Origin: an uncultured Rhodanobacteraceae bacterium
GTDB lineage: Bacteria; Pseudomonadota; Gammaproteobacteria; Xanthomonadales; Rhodanobacteraceae
Length of the DNA stretch: 14,397 bases
Reading direction: 5' to 3'
Assembly (NCBI GenBank): GCA_937902695.1
Contig: CALFNI010000598.1
Span: 1-14,397, forward strand
Position numbers and translations under genes: made by a program. Each line of letters starts with the position of its first letter. The stretch's first letter is position 1. Positions 1-8,347 of this stretch are shown one piece after another. Below the pieces are notes generated by a model that saw only the letters and a program-made list of their open reading frames with translations, ran no database searches and had not been told where the DNA came from.

Positions 1-1611
1 CGGCCGTGGGTCGCGCATTATCCGGACTTCATGCGGCGCGACATCGACATCGCGCCCGACGCGACGATCCTCGCGCTGCTGCGCAGAGCCTGCGCCGACT
101 ACGCCGATCGCGTCGCGTTCGAGCTCGGCGACGAGCGCCTCACCTACGGCGACTGGCTCGGGCGCTCCGACGCGCTCGCGCGTTTTTTCGTGCACGAATG
201 GGGCTTGAACGCGGGCGATCGCGTCATTTTCCTGCTGCCGAACGTGACCGCATTTCCGGTCGCGCTGCTCGCCGCGTGGACGGCGAATCTCGTCATCGTG
301 CCGATGCTGACGGCGACGACGGCGCACGAGTTCGTCGATCCGATCGCCGATGCCGAGCCGAAGGCGATCGTCGGCCTCGACGTGCTGATGGACAACTTCC
401 GTGGCGCCCCGAACGCGGCCGGCGTGCGTGAGCTCGTCGTGCCGGCACCCGAAGCGCTGTTCGGCCGCGCGCCGGCGCAGCCGGCGCATGCCGTCATGTT
501 CGATGACGCCGTCGCGGCCGGCGCGAGCATCGAAACGATCGAACGTTCGGTCGGCCCTGACGACCTCGCGCTCCTCCAGTACACCGGCGGCACGACCGGC
601 GTCTCCAAGGCCGTCATGACGACGCAGCGGAACATGGTCGCCGAGGTCGAGATGCTGCGCATGGCCGTGCACGAATACGCGCGGCCCGAGCCCGATCTCG
701 TCGTCAGCGTGCACCCGTTCTTCCACAGCGCCGGCATGGCCGTGAATCTCCTGCACTATTCGAGCAACGGCGCGACGCACCTGCTGTTTCCGAAATCGAA
801 GTCGGCCGAGCACGTCGTCGACGGCTGGCGCGGGCGCCATGTCACCTCGATCCTCGCGGGCCCCGCGTTTTTCCACGCGCTGCTCGACGTGCCGGCGTTC
901 GAAACACTCGATTTCTCCGCGTTGCGCGCCGGCTTCGTCGGCGGCATGCCGCTCCGGCCCGACATCCGCGAGCGCTGGGAAAGAATCACCGGGCGGCCGC
1001 TCGTCGAAGGCTACGGGCTCACCGAGCTCGCCGGCCCGATCACCGCGCAGATGGGCAGCCGCCACTGCGACGCCAGCGTCGGCTTTCCGCTGCCGTCGAT
1101 CGAGCTCACGATCCGCGATGCCGACGACCGCGCCGTTCCGCCGGGCGAGCATGGCGAGATCTGGCTGCGCGGCCCGTGCCTGATGCCGGGCTACTACAAG
1201 CATCCGACCGAAACCGCGCGCACGATCACCCGCGACGGCTGGTTCCGCACCGGCGACATCGGCTTCATGGATGCCGACGGACACCTCTATCTCGTCAGCC
1301 GCATAAAAGACATCGTGATTGTCGGCAGCGTAAACGTATATCCTTCCGAGGTCGAAGCCGCGGTCGGTGCGCATCCGGGCGTGGCGGACGTCTGTGCGGT
1401 CGGGATGCCCGATCGCGCAAGTGGCGAGCGCGTGCGGCTCTTCGTCGTGCGCAACGATCCCGCGCTCGATTCCGCTACCGTCTCTTCGTGGTGCGCTGAA
1501 CGACTTTCGGACTACAAATGCCCGAAGCGGATCGATTTCGTCGACGCGCTGCCGCGATCCGCGGTCGGCAAGGTGTTGCGGCGCGAGCTCTGCAATCGTC
1601 CGTACGAGTGA
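1..1611 (+). CDS. Acyl-CoA synthetase, AMP-binding (ANL) family, 5' partial
   Basis: Adenylate-forming enzyme that would activate a carboxylic acid with ATP and then transfer it to CoA. The frame is already open at base 1 and the residues before the first ATG (position 31) look like family N-terminus (RPWVAHYP), so the true start probably lies outside the window; 536 residues are visible. Seen motifs, in residues from base 1: the P-loop-like YTGGTTGVSK at about 194-203, HPFFHSAGM near 240, GYGLTE near 337, WFRTGDIG near 414, NVYPSEVE near 446, and the C-terminal catalytic-lysine block LPRSAVGKVLRREL. The hinge block reads SRIKDIVIVGSVNVYP, where many relatives have GR-KD-I--GG-NVYP, so two glycines are replaced. 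The substrate cannot be read from sequence; a medium- or long-chain acid is the usual guess. Its TGA overlaps the GTG of the acylase gene, so the two are probably translated together. Confidence 0.93.
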   Translation, partial: RPWVAHYPDFMRRDIDIAPDATILALLRRACADYADRVAFELGDERLTYGDWLGRSDALARFFVHEWGLNAGDRVIFLLPNVTAFPVALLAAWTANLVIVPMLTATTAHEFVDPIADAEPKAIVGLDVLMDNFRGAPNAAGVRELVVPAPEALFGRAPAQPAHAVMFDDAVAAGASIETIERSVGPDDLALLQYTGGTTGVSKAVMTTQRNMVAEVEMLRMAVHEYARPEPDLVVSVHPFFHSAGMAVNLLHYSSNGATHLLFPKSKSAEHVVDGWRGRHVTSILAGPAFFHALLDVPAFETLDFSALRAGFVGGMPLRPDIRERWERITGRPLVEGYGLTELAGPITAQMGSRHCDASVGFPLPSIELTIRDADDRAVPPGEHGEIWLRGPCLMPGYYKHPTETARTITRDGWFRTGDIGFMDADGHLYLVSRIKDIVIVGSVNVYPSEVEAAVGAHPGVADVCAVGMPDRASGERVRLFVVRNDPALDSATVSSWCAERLSDYKCPKRIDFVDALPRSAVGKVLRRELCNRPYE

Positions 1612-4016
1612 GCTCGCCGCGGCGCTGGCGCCGCCTTGCGTTGCGTTTCCTGCTCATCCTGCTGCTGCTCGCCGTCGCGTTGCCGACGGCGGCCTGGCTG
1701 ACGCTGCGCGCGAGCCTGCCGCAATACGACGGCGTCGTGAACGCGACCGCCCTTTCCGACCGCGTCATCGTCGAGCGCGACGCGCTCGGCACCGCGACGA
1801 TCCGCGCCGGGTCGCGCCGCGACGCCGACTGGGCGCTCGGCTATGTGCACGCGCAGGAACGCTTCTTCCAGATGGACCTGATGCGCCGGCGATCGGCCGG
1901 TGAGCTCGCGGAGCTGTTCGGTCCGGTCGCGTTGCCGGCCGACCGCATCGCACGCGCGCACCGCATGCGCGCACGGCTGCACGACGCGCTCGCGACGCTG
2001 CCCGACGATCAGCGCGCCGCGCTCGATGCATACCGCGACGGCGTCAACGCGGGACTCGCCGCGCTGTCCGCGCGCCCGTTCCCGTATCTCCTGACGCAGA
2101 CCGCGCCCGCGCCGTGGCGCGACGAGGATTCGCTGCTCGTGATCGCCGCGATGGCCTTCACGCTCGAGGACGCCGGCAACGACCGCGAGCTCGCGTTCGC
2201 GAAAATGCGCGCGGCCCTGCCCGAATCCGCCTACCGCTTCCTGACCGCGACCGGCGGCGAATGGGACGCGCCGCTCACCGGCGCGCCGCTGCGGTGGCCC
2301 GATCCGCCGGCCGCGGCCGAGCTCGACCTTCGCACGCTCAAGCCGGGACTTCTGCGCGCGGCCGGGACGCAACCCGCCGGCGCGCAGGCCGGGCCCGACG
2401 ATCGCGTGATCGGCAGCAACGGACTTGCCGTTGCCGGCGCGCTGACCGGCGGCGCGGCACTGGTCGCGAACGATACGCACCTCGACCTCGGCGTCCCCTG
2501 CCTCTGGTTCCGCACCGAGCTCGTCTACCCGAGCGCGCGGCACCCGGGCACGACGAGCGACACGAATGGCGTGACGCTGCCCGGCCTGCCGGCGATCGCG
2601 CTCGGCAGCAACGGCCGCGTCGCCTGGGGTTTCACCAACAGCTACGTCGACGCCGCCGACTGGATCCGCGTCACGCGCGACGCCGATCGCTATCGCGACG
2701 CACACGGCGACTGGAAACCGATCGCAAGGCGCGCCGAGACGATCCGCGTGCGCGGCGCGGCCGACGACACGCTCGAGGTCGAGGACACCGAATGGGGCCC
2801 GATCCTCGCCAGGGACGTCGACGGCACGCCGCTCGCGCTCGAATGGTCCGCGCAGCAACCCGGCGCGCTCGACCTGACGCTACGCGCGATGGCGGAGGCC
2901 GACAACGTCGACGAGGCGATCGCCGTCGCGAACCTCAGCGGCATACCGCCGCAGAACATCATCGTCGGCGACGCCGCCGGTCGTGTCGAATGGTCGATCG
3001 CCGGCCGTATTCCGAAGCGCATCGGCGGCTATGACGCAGCGCTGCCGGTCGATGCGACGAAGCCCGGCACCGGCTGGGACGGCTGGCTCGATCCCGACAT
3101 GGTGCCGCGTGTCGCCGATCCGCCATCGGACCGGCTCTGGTCCGGCAACCAGCGCGCGGTCGGCGGCGAGGCGCTCGCATTGCTCGGCGACGGCGGTTAC
3201 GACGTCGGCGCGCGCGCGAGCCAGTTGCGCGACGACCTCGCAGCCCGCGCGCATTTCGCACCGGGCGACCTGCTCGCGATCCAGCTCGACGATCGCGCGC
3301 TGTTCCTCGCGCGCTGGAAGGATCTGCTCGCCACGACGCTCGCGCAGGCGCCCGCCTCGGCGCTGATCGAGACGATGCAGCGCGGCATGGCGGACTGGGA
3401 CGGCCGCGCGTCGATCGGCTCCGTCTCGTACCGGCTCGTCGCCGCGTGGCACGCCGAGGTCAGCGACACGATACTCGATGGATTCGCCGCGAAAGTGCGC
3501 GAGACGTTTCCCGACTTCGTGCTGCCGAAGCTTCTGCAATCCGATCAGGCGATCTGGATGCTCGTCACGGGCCAGCCCGCACACCTCTTGCTGCCGGGCT
3601 ACGCGGACTGGAACGACCTGCTCCTGCGCTGCGCCGAGCACGTCGGCCGGGCGCTCGATGCCGAGCCCGGCGGCATCCTCGCGCGCACATGGGGCGAGCG
3701 CAACACGACGCACATCGCGCACCCGCTCTCGCCCGGCCTGCCATCGTTCGTTGCGCGATTCCTCGACATGCCGGCCGAGCCGCTGCCCGGCGACCGCGAT
3801 ATCCCGCGCGTGCAGGAGCCGCGCTTCGGCGCCGCGATACGCTTCGGCGTCGCGCCGGGCGACGAAGCGGCCGGCTATCTGATGATCGCCGGCGGCCAGA
3901 GCGGCCATCCGCTCTCGCCGTATTACGGCGCGGGTCACGCGGACTGGGCCCGCGGCAACGCGACGCCGTTCCTGCCGGGTCCGGCGCAGCACACGTTGAC
4001 GTTTCTCGCGCCCTAG
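1608..4016 (+). CDS. Penicillin acylase-family Ntn-hydrolase (amidase/acylase)
   Basis: Family members hydrolyse amide bonds of penicillins, acyl-homoserine lactones or similar amides. They are made as a precursor that self-cleaves to expose an N-terminal serine. The chosen start is the GTG at 1608, which overlaps the upstream TGA as GTGA and places a basic stretch before a hydrophobic segment (about residues 13-35), giving an 802-residue product anchored in or exported across the inner membrane. The conserved alpha-chain block LGYVHAQERFFQMD follows. The predicted nucleophile is Ser270 in VIGSNGLAVAG, followed by LVANDTHLDLG, the usual context after the processing site. A later block GERNTTHIAHPLS and the near-terminal GGQSGHPLSPYY also fit the family. 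Length is normal for a full precursor. Substrate specificity is unknown; nothing proves lactonase-like quorum quenching. It converges on the mxaL-like gene with about 50 bases between the stops. Confidence 0.93.
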   Translation: MSSPRRWRRLALRFLLILLLLAVALPTAAWLTLRASLPQYDGVVNATALSDRVIVERDALGTATIRAGSRRDADWALGYVHAQERFFQMDLMRRRSAGELAELFGPVALPADRIARAHRMRARLHDALATLPDDQRAALDAYRDGVNAGLAALSARPFPYLLTQTAPAPWRDEDSLLVIAAMAFTLEDAGNDRELAFAKMRAALPESAYRFLTATGGEWDAPLTGAPLRWPDPPAAAELDLRTLKPGLLRAAGTQPAGAQAGPDDRVIGSNGLAVAGALTGGAALVANDTHLDLGVPCLWFRTELVYPSARHPGTTSDTNGVTLPGLPAIALGSNGRVAWGFTNSYVDAADWIRVTRDADRYRDAHGDWKPIARRAETIRVRGAADDTLEVEDTEWGPILARDVDGTPLALEWSAQQPGALDLTLRAMAEADNVDEAIAVANLSGIPPQNIIVGDAAGRVEWSIAGRIPKRIGGYDAALPVDATKPGTGWDGWLDPDMVPRVADPPSDRLWSGNQRAVGGEALALLGDGGYDVGARASQLRDDLAARAHFAPGDLLAIQLDDRALFLARWKDLLATTLAQAPASALIETMQRGMADWDGRASIGSVSYRLVAAWHAEVSDTILDGFAAKVRETFPDFVLPKLLQSDQAIWMLVTGQPAHLLLPGYADWNDLLLRCAEHVGRALDAEPGGILARTWGERNTTHIAHPLSPGLPSFVARFLDMPAEPLPGDRDIPRVQEPRFGAAIRFGVAPGDEAAGYLMIAGGQSGHPLSPYYGAGHADWARGNATPFLPGPAQHTLTFLAP

Positions 4017-4069
4017 CGCGCACCGTCGAACCCTCCGGCGAAGATGCTCTCGGCGCCGATCGGGATCGA
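4013..4069 (-). pseudogene. Orphan C-terminal tail resembling the kelch protein terminus
   Basis: Immediately after the TGA of the mxaL-like gene the same reading frame stays open for 18 codons and reads SIPIGAESIFAGGFDGAR before a TAG. Its core IFAGGFDG closely matches IFADGFDG at the end of the kelch protein encoded at 9560. The DNA also matches, both containing GTCGAACCC on the + strand followed by a similar stretch. No start codon or ribosome site belongs to it. It could be the last remnant of a decayed gene, an extension reached by stop-codon readthrough, or a coincidence favoured by composition. It fills the whole gap between the two convergent genes, and I see no U-tract terminator there. 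Confidence 0.4.
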
Positions 4070-5065
4070 TCAGCGCGCGAGAAGGCCTGGCGCCGGCACG
4101 CCGCGGGGTCGCGACCTCGTGGCGCGCAGCAGATTCAACCGGTCGATCAGCAGCAGCAGCGCCGCGGCGAGCCCGAACACGAAGCGCACATCGCGGTCCG
4201 CATTCTCCTGACGCCGAAACGCCGCATCGACGACGAGCCTCGCGAGCGCATCGTCCTTGTCGGCGGTCTCGTAGCCGAGCCCCGCCGCCGTGCCGAGCTG
4301 CTGCAGGTAGGCCGCACGCAACGCCGAGCGATGCTCGACGACCTCGTCGAGCGCGCCCGATTTCTCGAGATCCTCCGCCGACGCGTGCCCGATCGCCTCG
4401 ACGAGGTTCGGATGAAAGCCTTGCTGCGCCGCATCGATCGCGGTCCAGTAGCCGACGATGCGGTTGTCCGCGTCCAGGCGCGGCACCGGATGCGGCTCGG
4501 CCGAGCCGACACCGAGCAGCCATCCGTGCACTGGCCCGCGCAGCGCGAGCAGATCGCCGAGCCGCGGCACGTCGACGTGCGGCGCCTCGTCGCCGTCCGT
4601 GACGAAAGCGAGGTCGAGATGGCGCCGCTCGGCCTCGCCGATCGCATTGATGAGCGCCGCCTCGATGCGCGAATCGCCATCCCACGCCATGCGCCAGTCG
4701 ATGTTGCGCACGGCCTGCTCGATCGCCGGAAAGTGCGCGCAGACTTCGAGCGGCTCGAACAGCGTCACCGTGTCGGTACCGGCGGAGAGCGCGACCGCTG
4801 CCGTCGATCCGCACGGCAGGTTCGCGAGCGCGGCGATCGTCGATGCCTTCGCGCGATCGAGCCTCGATTCGTCGGGTTTGCGCGCGTCGACGTCGCGCAC
4901 GTTCATGCTCTCGGTGATGTCGATCACGAAGAGCCAGGCATAGGTGCCTCCGGGCATGCGCAGCTTCGGCGCGGCGAAGACCGGCAGCAGCACCAGCAGC
5001 GCGAGCGCGAGAATCGCGAGCCTCTGCGCGGCGACGAACGCGACGATGCGCCGCAGCGCGTTCAC
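4070..5065 (-). CDS. mxaL: MxaL-like VWA-domain membrane protein
   Basis: Second VWA protein of the cluster, 331 residues. In methylotrophs MxaL, with MxaA and MxaK, is needed to put calcium into methanol dehydrogenase. A basic N-terminus precedes a membrane segment at about 16-33. The metal-ion-dependent adhesion site (MIDAS) is Asp49-Ile-Thr51-Glu-Ser53 (DITES, a DxTxS variant), with Asp157 in VTDGDEAP. A second membrane segment lies at about 294-311, so the VWA domain should sit in the periplasm. The GTG start overlaps the upstream TGA as GTGA, which argues for translational coupling; the ribosome site itself is weak (GGGG). The assignment rests on gene order, size and the DITxSMN and TDGxEAP motifs. 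A BatA/BatB-type protein is the main alternative, but the neighbours fit mxa better. Confidence 0.82.
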   Translation of the reverse strand: MNALRRIVAFVAAQRLAILALALLVLLPVFAAPKLRMPGGTYAWLFVIDITESMNVRDVDARKPDESRLDRAKASTIAALANLPCGSTAAVALSAGTDTVTLFEPLEVCAHFPAIEQAVRNIDWRMAWDGDSRIEAALINAIGEAERRHLDLAFVTDGDEAPHVDVPRLGDLLALRGPVHGWLLGVGSAEPHPVPRLDADNRIVGYWTAIDAAQQGFHPNLVEAIGHASAEDLEKSGALDEVVEHRSALRAAYLQQLGTAAGLGYETADKDDALARLVVDAAFRRQENADRDVRFVFGLAAALLLLIDRLNLLRATRSRPRGVPAPGLLAR

Positions 5066-5640
5066 GGGAGGCCCCGCTTCGGGCTTTCCTCGATCGTCGT
5101 CCAGCCGTTGTGCCGGCTCGGCTGGATCGTGATCGGGTCGGTATTGCGGCGCCAGCCGTCGCGGCTGCGCGTCGGCGCGAGGCGTTCGAGGAGCTCGAGG
5201 TTGTAGCGCGCGTCGTGCAGCCACGGATCGATGCGGAGCGCCGAGCGGTACGCGTCGCGCGCAAGATCGAACTGCGCGTTCTCGGCGGCGGCGTCGGCCT
5301 CCCCGGACTGGCGGCTCGCCCTGATCCCCTGCTGGAAGTAGGCATTGCCGAGCGCGAACCACGCGCGCGACGCAAGCGCGGGATCGCTTGCCGCCTGCGC
5401 ATCGGTGTAATAGCGGATCGCCTCGTCGTAGCGCTGCGCGCGCTCGACGTCCCACGCGGCCGCATACCGTACGCGCGGATCGTCCGGCAACGGCTTCATC
5501 GTCTCGATGGTGCGTGCGTCGATCATCGCGTTGACGCGGCGCGCCGATTGCCAGCGCGCCGCGAACGCCGCCGTCGCGACGAGCGCGGCGGCAAGCAACG
5601 CCCACGCGATCGCGGTCGTCCAGCGTGTCAGGCGTGCCAC
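5062..5640 (-). CDS. mxaK: MxaK-like membrane-anchored TPR-type protein
   Basis: Small protein of 192 residues with one N-terminal membrane segment (about 8-28). A helical, tetratricopeptide-like region follows at roughly 58-155, with repeats marked by YDEAIRYYTDA, AWFALGNAYFQQG and YRSALRIDPWLHDARYNLELL. The C-terminus is short and ends PKRGLP. MxaK of methylotrophs has this size and position and takes part in calcium insertion into methanol dehydrogenase; TPR folds usually mediate protein contacts, so a scaffold between the two VWA proteins is plausible. The GTG start at 5640 was chosen because GGAGG lies seven bases upstream; it overlaps the mxaC-like gene by 13 bases. BatC/BatE-type TPR proteins are an alternative family assignment. 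Confidence 0.78.
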   Translation of the reverse strand: MARLTRWTTAIAWALLAAALVATAAFAARWQSARRVNAMIDARTIETMKPLPDDPRVRYAAAWDVERAQRYDEAIRYYTDAQAASDPALASRAWFALGNAYFQQGIRASRQSGEADAAAENAQFDLARDAYRSALRIDPWLHDARYNLELLERLAPTRSRDGWRRNTDPITIQPSRHNGWTTIEESPKRGLP

Positions 5641-6608
5641 TGCCGGACCTCCATCGCCCGCGCCGCGATCAGCAGGACGAGCCCGCACGCCGCCAGCATG
5701 AAGAGCGGCGCGGCGAGATCGCGGCGCGGCAGCCGTTCCTCGTACCGCGTCGGCAGGTTCGTCATGCGGCCGATTTCGGAAACGGCATGCTCGAGGCCTT
5801 CGGGGCTCGTCACCTCGAACATCTCGTACGGCGATCCCAGCTGGCCGAAGAACTCGTGCAGCGAGAGGCTGTCGGTGTCGGCATTGCGGCGCGGCGCCCG
5901 GATGCTCGGCTCGTCCTCGCCGCGCGTGTAGATCCAGACCAGCGAGGCATGCCGCTCGGCGAAGAGCGCCTTCAGCTTCTCGCGGCTGTCCTCCTTGATC
6001 GTCGCGCCGCCGTCCGAGACGAGCAGCACGACGCGCGATGCCGTCATCGGGCGATCGCGGAAATAGTCGAGCGCGAGCGCGAGCGCGCTGGCCGGCGCGG
6101 TGTAGCCTTCGCTGCGCGCCTCGGCGCTGGCAAGACTCGCCTGCACGAGCTCGCGATCGTCGCTGAGCGGCGACGCGCCGATCGGCGATGCGTTGAATGT
6201 CGTCATGCCGAACGTATCGCCCGGGCGACGCTGCATGAAATCGAGCAGCACGCGCCGCGCGGCCGCGATCTTAGCCTCGTGGCGCGCGGCCGGATCCTTC
6301 GCGCCGATCATCGGCTCGGACATGCTGCCGCTGCGATCGAGCACGATGACGATCTCGGCGCCCTGTCCCGATCGCGTGCGCGTGCCGCCTTCGAGGAACG
6401 GCGCCGCCGAGGCGACGACGAGCAGCGCAAGGCTGAGCGCACCGGCGAGGCGCAGCAGGATGCGCAGCCATTCCGATGCGACGTCGCGCGGCCAGTCCGC
6501 CGTGCGCGGATAGGCGAACGAGCGCGCGCCATAGTCGAGCAACGGCAGTGCAGCGAGCGGCAGCGCCCACAGCAGCCACGGATACGTCCAGTGCAGATGC
6601 GTCAGCAC
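5628..6608 (-). CDS. mxaC: MxaC-like VWA-domain membrane protein
   Basis: First VWA protein of the block, 326 residues. Two membrane segments near the N-terminus (about 10-27 and 52-70) and one near the C-terminus (about 299-318) frame a periplasmic VWA domain. The MIDAS is Asp91-Arg-Ser93-Gly-Ser95 in the stretch GQGAEIVIVLDRSGSM, with Asp199 in LLVSDGG; a divalent metal should bind there. The N-terminal pattern (WTYPWLLWALPLAALPLL) is typical of BatA and MxaC proteins. The GTG at 6608 overlaps the preceding gene's stop (GTGCTGA), but no clear Shine-Dalgarno precedes it, so the exact start is uncertain; a GTG four bases further upstream lies in another frame. In methylotrophs this position belongs to mxaC, whose precise role is less well defined than that of mxaA, K and L. 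Confidence 0.82.
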   Translation of the reverse strand: MLTHLHWTYPWLLWALPLAALPLLDYGARSFAYPRTADWPRDVASEWLRILLRLAGALSLALLVVASAAPFLEGGTRTRSGQGAEIVIVLDRSGSMSEPMIGAKDPAARHEAKIAAARRVLLDFMQRRPGDTFGMTTFNASPIGASPLSDDRELVQASLASAEARSEGYTAPASALALALDYFRDRPMTASRVVLLVSDGGATIKEDSREKLKALFAERHASLVWIYTRGEDEPSIRAPRRNADTDSLSLHEFFGQLGSPYEMFEVTSPEGLEHAVSEIGRMTNLPTRYEERLPRRDLAAPLFMLAACGLVLLIAARAMEVRQWHA

Positions 6609-7477
6609 GGCACGCCGCGCTCGCGATCGGCGGCGCTGCGCAGCGTCGCCAGGACATTTGTCGGGGCAGGTGCGTCGGCGCGCCCGTAGAAGCGTTGCCA
6701 CGACGCGGCGAACACGCGTTCGATCTCGCCGCGCAGCGGCGCGAGATACGGCGCGCGCTCGAACAACCGCGGCAGCGTCGACGGGTACAGCGTCTCGCCG
6801 GCGCTCTGGTTCAGCGCGCCGTGCAGGTCGCGCAGCAAGGCGGTCTCCTCCTCGCCCGTCAACCGCCGCGCCGCGCGGCGCCGCCAGCTGCGCCACGCGC
6901 GCAACAGCGGCCCCGGCGCGTACGGGAGGAACGGCAATCGGTCATGACGCCAGAGCAGATAGCCGATCGCGACGAGCGCGACGGCGAGGCTCGCGACGAG
7001 GCCGCCGACCGCGCCGGTTTCGGCGACGCGCGCGGGAACGGGCGAAGGCCGGAGCTCGCGATCCTTGTCGCCCAGGGTCTCAGGCAGCCCGGGCGAAAGG
7101 AGGAACGCGCGCGACGGCACGGCGATGTCCCCGGTGCCGCCGGCGCCGCGCAGGCGCAGGCTGAATCCTGGCAGCGGTGCCTGCGTGGCCTGCTCGGCTT
7201 CGGCGAAGATCTGGTACGTGACGACGACCGTCGCCGACCCGGCTCGCGCGGGCTCCAGCGTTGCACGACGCACTTCGAGCCACGGCGCGACGCGGCCCGG
7301 CAAAGGCAGCGATTGGGGGTCGATCGTGGCGCCGTCGGGCAGCGATACCACGACCCGCTCGTCGAGGAGATCGCCGAGCATGTAGCCCGTGTCGCGCAGG
7401 CTGACATGGACCTGCAGCTCGCCGGCGATCGCCGCGGATGCCGCGAGCAGCAGACCGCATGCAGCGAGACGCGTCAC
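6602..7477 (-). CDS. mxaA: MxaA-like exported single-pass protein
   Basis: Predicted 291-residue protein with a signal peptide (about 1-18, cleavage near AIAG), a beta-rich periplasmic domain containing RDTGYMLGDLL at 28-38, a single membrane segment at about 156-175 followed by WRHDRLPFLP, and a cytoplasmic helical tail of about 110 residues. This is the layout expected of MxaA, which works with MxaK and MxaL in calcium insertion into methanol dehydrogenase. The GTG start overlaps the stop of the DUF58 gene as GTGA and has GGAGG seven bases upstream, so start and coupling are well supported. BatD-like proteins have a comparable exported, single-pass layout, but are usually longer. Without a profile search the MxaA name depends on gene order plus the RxxGYxxGD and HDRLPFLP patterns. 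Confidence 0.75.
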   Translation of the reverse strand: MTRLAACGLLLAASAAIAGELQVHVSLRDTGYMLGDLLDERVVVSLPDGATIDPQSLPLPGRVAPWLEVRRATLEPARAGSATVVVTYQIFAEAEQATQAPLPGFSLRLRGAGGTGDIAVPSRAFLLSPGLPETLGDKDRELRPSPVPARVAETGAVGGLVASLAVALVAIGYLLWRHDRLPFLPYAPGPLLRAWRSWRRRAARRLTGEEETALLRDLHGALNQSAGETLYPSTLPRLFERAPYLAPLRGEIERVFAASWQRFYGRADAPAPTNVLATLRSAADRERGVPC

Positions 7478-8334
7478 GCGGCCGCCTCCATGAAGTAGCG
7501 CGACAGCAGGGCCGGATCGAAACGTTCGCGCACGAAGAACGGCGAGCAGCCGGCGGCGCGGCAGATGCGTCGCAGCGCCTCGTCGCGCGCGTCGCGCCCG
7601 CGACGCAGCGCAGCGATCGACGTGCGGCGCAGCCAGACGAACCGCTGCGCGCCCGTTTCGAGATCGCGCAGCACGGCGATGCCGCGTCGATGGATCGCGT
7701 CGGCCTCGGCCGGATCGCGCAACACCACCGGCACGACCGCGTGATGCGCCAGACCGCGCATGATCTCGGCGATGTCGCGCTCCGGCCAGTGGAAATCCGA
7801 CACGAGAAACACCAGCGCGCGCCGGTGCGGCATGCGCGGAATCACCTGCAGCAAGCCGCACGCGTTGTCGCCGCTCGGCGTGAAGTGGGCGAGCTTGCGC
7901 GCGATCCAGTCGCCCGCGCCGCGATCGATGCGCGCCGGCATCGCGAGCGCATCGTGCGGCGCGACGCTCGCCGCGTAGAAACCGAAGGCATCGCCGTTGC
8001 GGAATGCCGAGCGCGCGATCGCGACCGCGATGCGACGCAACTGGTCGAGCTTGTCGTAATGCCCGACGTAACCCATCGATGCCGAAACGTCGGCGAGCAC
8101 GATGACCTTGAGCGCCGAGTTCTGCTCGAGCTCGCGCACCCAGATGCGCCCGAGCGGGTCGCGCAATGTCGCGCGCACGTCGATGCGGCGCGGATCGGCG
8201 TTCTCGTGCAGCGGCACGCTCGCGCGGGTGCGATCGCCCGCGCCGGCGTAAAGGCCGCGAAACGCGCCGGGCCTGAGGCTCGTCGTCTTCCAGCGGACGC
8301 GATACTCGACGAAGATCCCGCTGGCGTCGGTCAC
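7474..8334 (-). CDS. mxaS: DUF58 / MxaS-like protein
   Basis: Cytoplasmic protein of 286 residues. It carries a VWA-like fold with a MIDAS-type motif Asp82-Val-Ser84-Ala-Ser86-Met and Asp180 in FLVSDFHWPE, which is characteristic of DUF58 proteins that accompany MoxR ATPases. The GTG at 8334 is chosen over longer versions because GGGGAGG lies five bases upstream, and because longer versions would run far into the MoxR gene. It begins 14 bases downstream of the MoxR stop. In the mxa cluster of methylotrophs this slot is mxaS. The usual interpretation is that DUF58 works with the AAA+ partner in remodelling or regulating the client; no enzymatic activity is established for this protein. Confidence 0.88.
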   Translation of the reverse strand: MTDASGIFVEYRVRWKTTSLRPGAFRGLYAGAGDRTRASVPLHENADPRRIDVRATLRDPLGRIWVRELEQNSALKVIVLADVSASMGYVGHYDKLDQLRRIAVAIARSAFRNGDAFGFYAASVAPHDALAMPARIDRGAGDWIARKLAHFTPSGDNACGLLQVIPRMPHRRALVFLVSDFHWPERDIAEIMRGLAHHAVVPVVLRDPAEADAIHRRGIAVLRDLETGAQRFVWLRRTSIAALRRGRDARDEALRRICRAAGCSPFFVRERFDPALLSRYFMEAAA

Positions 8335-8347
8335 TCGCGCCTCCCCG

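Noticed and set aside
1512..2858. A 448-codon open frame on the - strand opposite the ligase/acylase junction
   Set aside because: The + strand frames carry clear family motifs across the whole span; the antisense product has none.
3446..5206. A 586-codon open frame on the + strand
   Set aside because: It is antisense to mxaL and overlaps the acylase in another frame. The composition is dominated by Arg, Ala and Pro and no motif is recognisable.
2880..5465. An 861-codon open frame on the - strand
   Set aside because: It runs opposite the acylase and out of frame through the mxaK/mxaL-like genes. Its translation is arginine/alanine-rich and without domain signals, as expected for a shadow in GC-rich DNA.
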